A stretch of 5,054 nt of DNA from Oscillospiraceae bacterium. GTDB lineage: Bacteria > Bacillota > Clostridia > Oscillospirales > Oscillospiraceae. The stretch spans positions 1-5,054 of the forward strand of contig JAJQHT010000011.1 in the NCBI GenBank assembly GCA_021199595.1. The letters are read 5' to 3'. A program made the position numbers and the translations under genes. Position 1 is the first letter of the stretch. Every line of letters begins with the position of its first letter. This document shows, one piece after another, positions 4,798-5,054 of this stretch. The notes under the pieces were generated by a model. It was given only the letters and a program-made list of their open reading frames with translations. It was not told where the DNA came from and did not search any database.

Positions 4798-5054
4798 ATG
4801 GCTGATATTTTGAGCAAGGGCTCCCTGTTTCCCGAGGAGCTGATCGGCGACTTTATCCAGCAGACCAGAGGCGCATCCGCCTTGGCCAAGCTGTGCAATT
4901 CCACCCCCATCCCCTTCAACGGGATGCGGGAGTTTACCTTCCAGTTGGACAAAGAGGTGGACGTGGTGGCGGAGAACGGGGCCAAGAGCAACGGCGGCCT
5001 CACCGTCGGCACCCGCACCATCGTTCCCATCAAGATTGAGTACGGCGCCCGTAT
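4798..5054 (+). CDS. Major capsid protein, HK97 fold (3' partial)
   Basis: Only the first 85 codons are inside the window. The product starts MADILSKGSLFPEELIGDFI, an N-terminal arm, followed by GASALAKLCNSTPIPFNGMR (28-47) and a beta-rich stretch FTFQLDKEVDVVAENGAKSN (49-68) with the VxEN/GAKS turn that is common in HK97-type capsid proteins of Firmicutes siphophages. AAAGGAGA (4781-4788), inside the end of the scaffold gene, precedes the ATG by 9 bases, fitting the high expression needed for hundreds of copies per head. The scaffold stop and this start are 5 bases apart, so the pair is co-transcribed. The identification rests on N-terminal sequence character plus position after the scaffold gene. 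Confidence 0.88.
   Translation, partial: MADILSKGSLFPEELIGDFIQQTRGASALAKLCNSTPIPFNGMREFTFQLDKEVDVVAENGAKSNGGLTVGTRTIVPIKIEYGAR

Noticed and set aside
1..5054. CRISPR arrays, tRNA or rRNA genes, insertion sequences, integration sites
   Set aside because: No regularly spaced repeats, no cloverleaf or rRNA-like stretch, no transposase or integrase and no terminal inverted repeats were seen.

Overview
The window is the head-morphogenesis and packaging part of a tailed double-stranded DNA phage, most likely a prophage (Caudoviricetes, HK97-type capsid). All genes read on the + strand. GC-rich codons (hand counts of about 60-70% GC in sampled structural-gene stretches), strong AAAGGAGG-type Shine-Dalgarno sites and the family look of the proteins suggest a high-GC gut Clostridia host such as the Oscillospiraceae. 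That host call is inference from style, not from a database match.

Layout: the last 22 codons of an unidentified upstream gene (1-69); a 195-base noncoding gap with two bulged hairpins, a repeated AGAACTT word and a G-run/C-run block (70-264), a possible packaging or regulatory site; an SPP1 gp6-like portal gene split into two overlapping frames by an apparent one-base loss in a C run near 657-659 (265-1490); a MuF-type minor head protein (1501-2517) whose C-terminal ~90 residues look like a small nuclease-type toxin domain; a 76-residue acidic protein overlapping it by ATGA (2514-2744), the candidate immunity protein; a Rho-independent terminator (2759-2788); an 8-codon micro-ORF with a strong ribosome binding site (2820-2846); the large terminase (2860-4254) with a hairpin on its stop codon; a scaffold protein (4316-4792); and the start of the major capsid protein (4798 to the window end).

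The structural genes form one assembly line: scaffold and capsid protein build the procapsid around the portal, the MuF protein is carried at or inside the portal vertex, and the terminase pumps DNA through the portal. The standout is 2215-2788. Here GC falls to about 43% (hand count over 2221-2760), and a toxin-like tail on the MuF core, a tightly coupled acidic partner gene and a terminator sit together like an exchangeable cassette. This matches the known theme of MuF polymorphic toxins in temperate phages, which could be delivered with the virion DNA; the particular toxin/immunity pair may be undescribed. The large terminase also lies after the portal and MuF genes instead of before them. 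If the portal frameshift is real, the prophage is probably unable to package DNA while its toxin cassette remains open.
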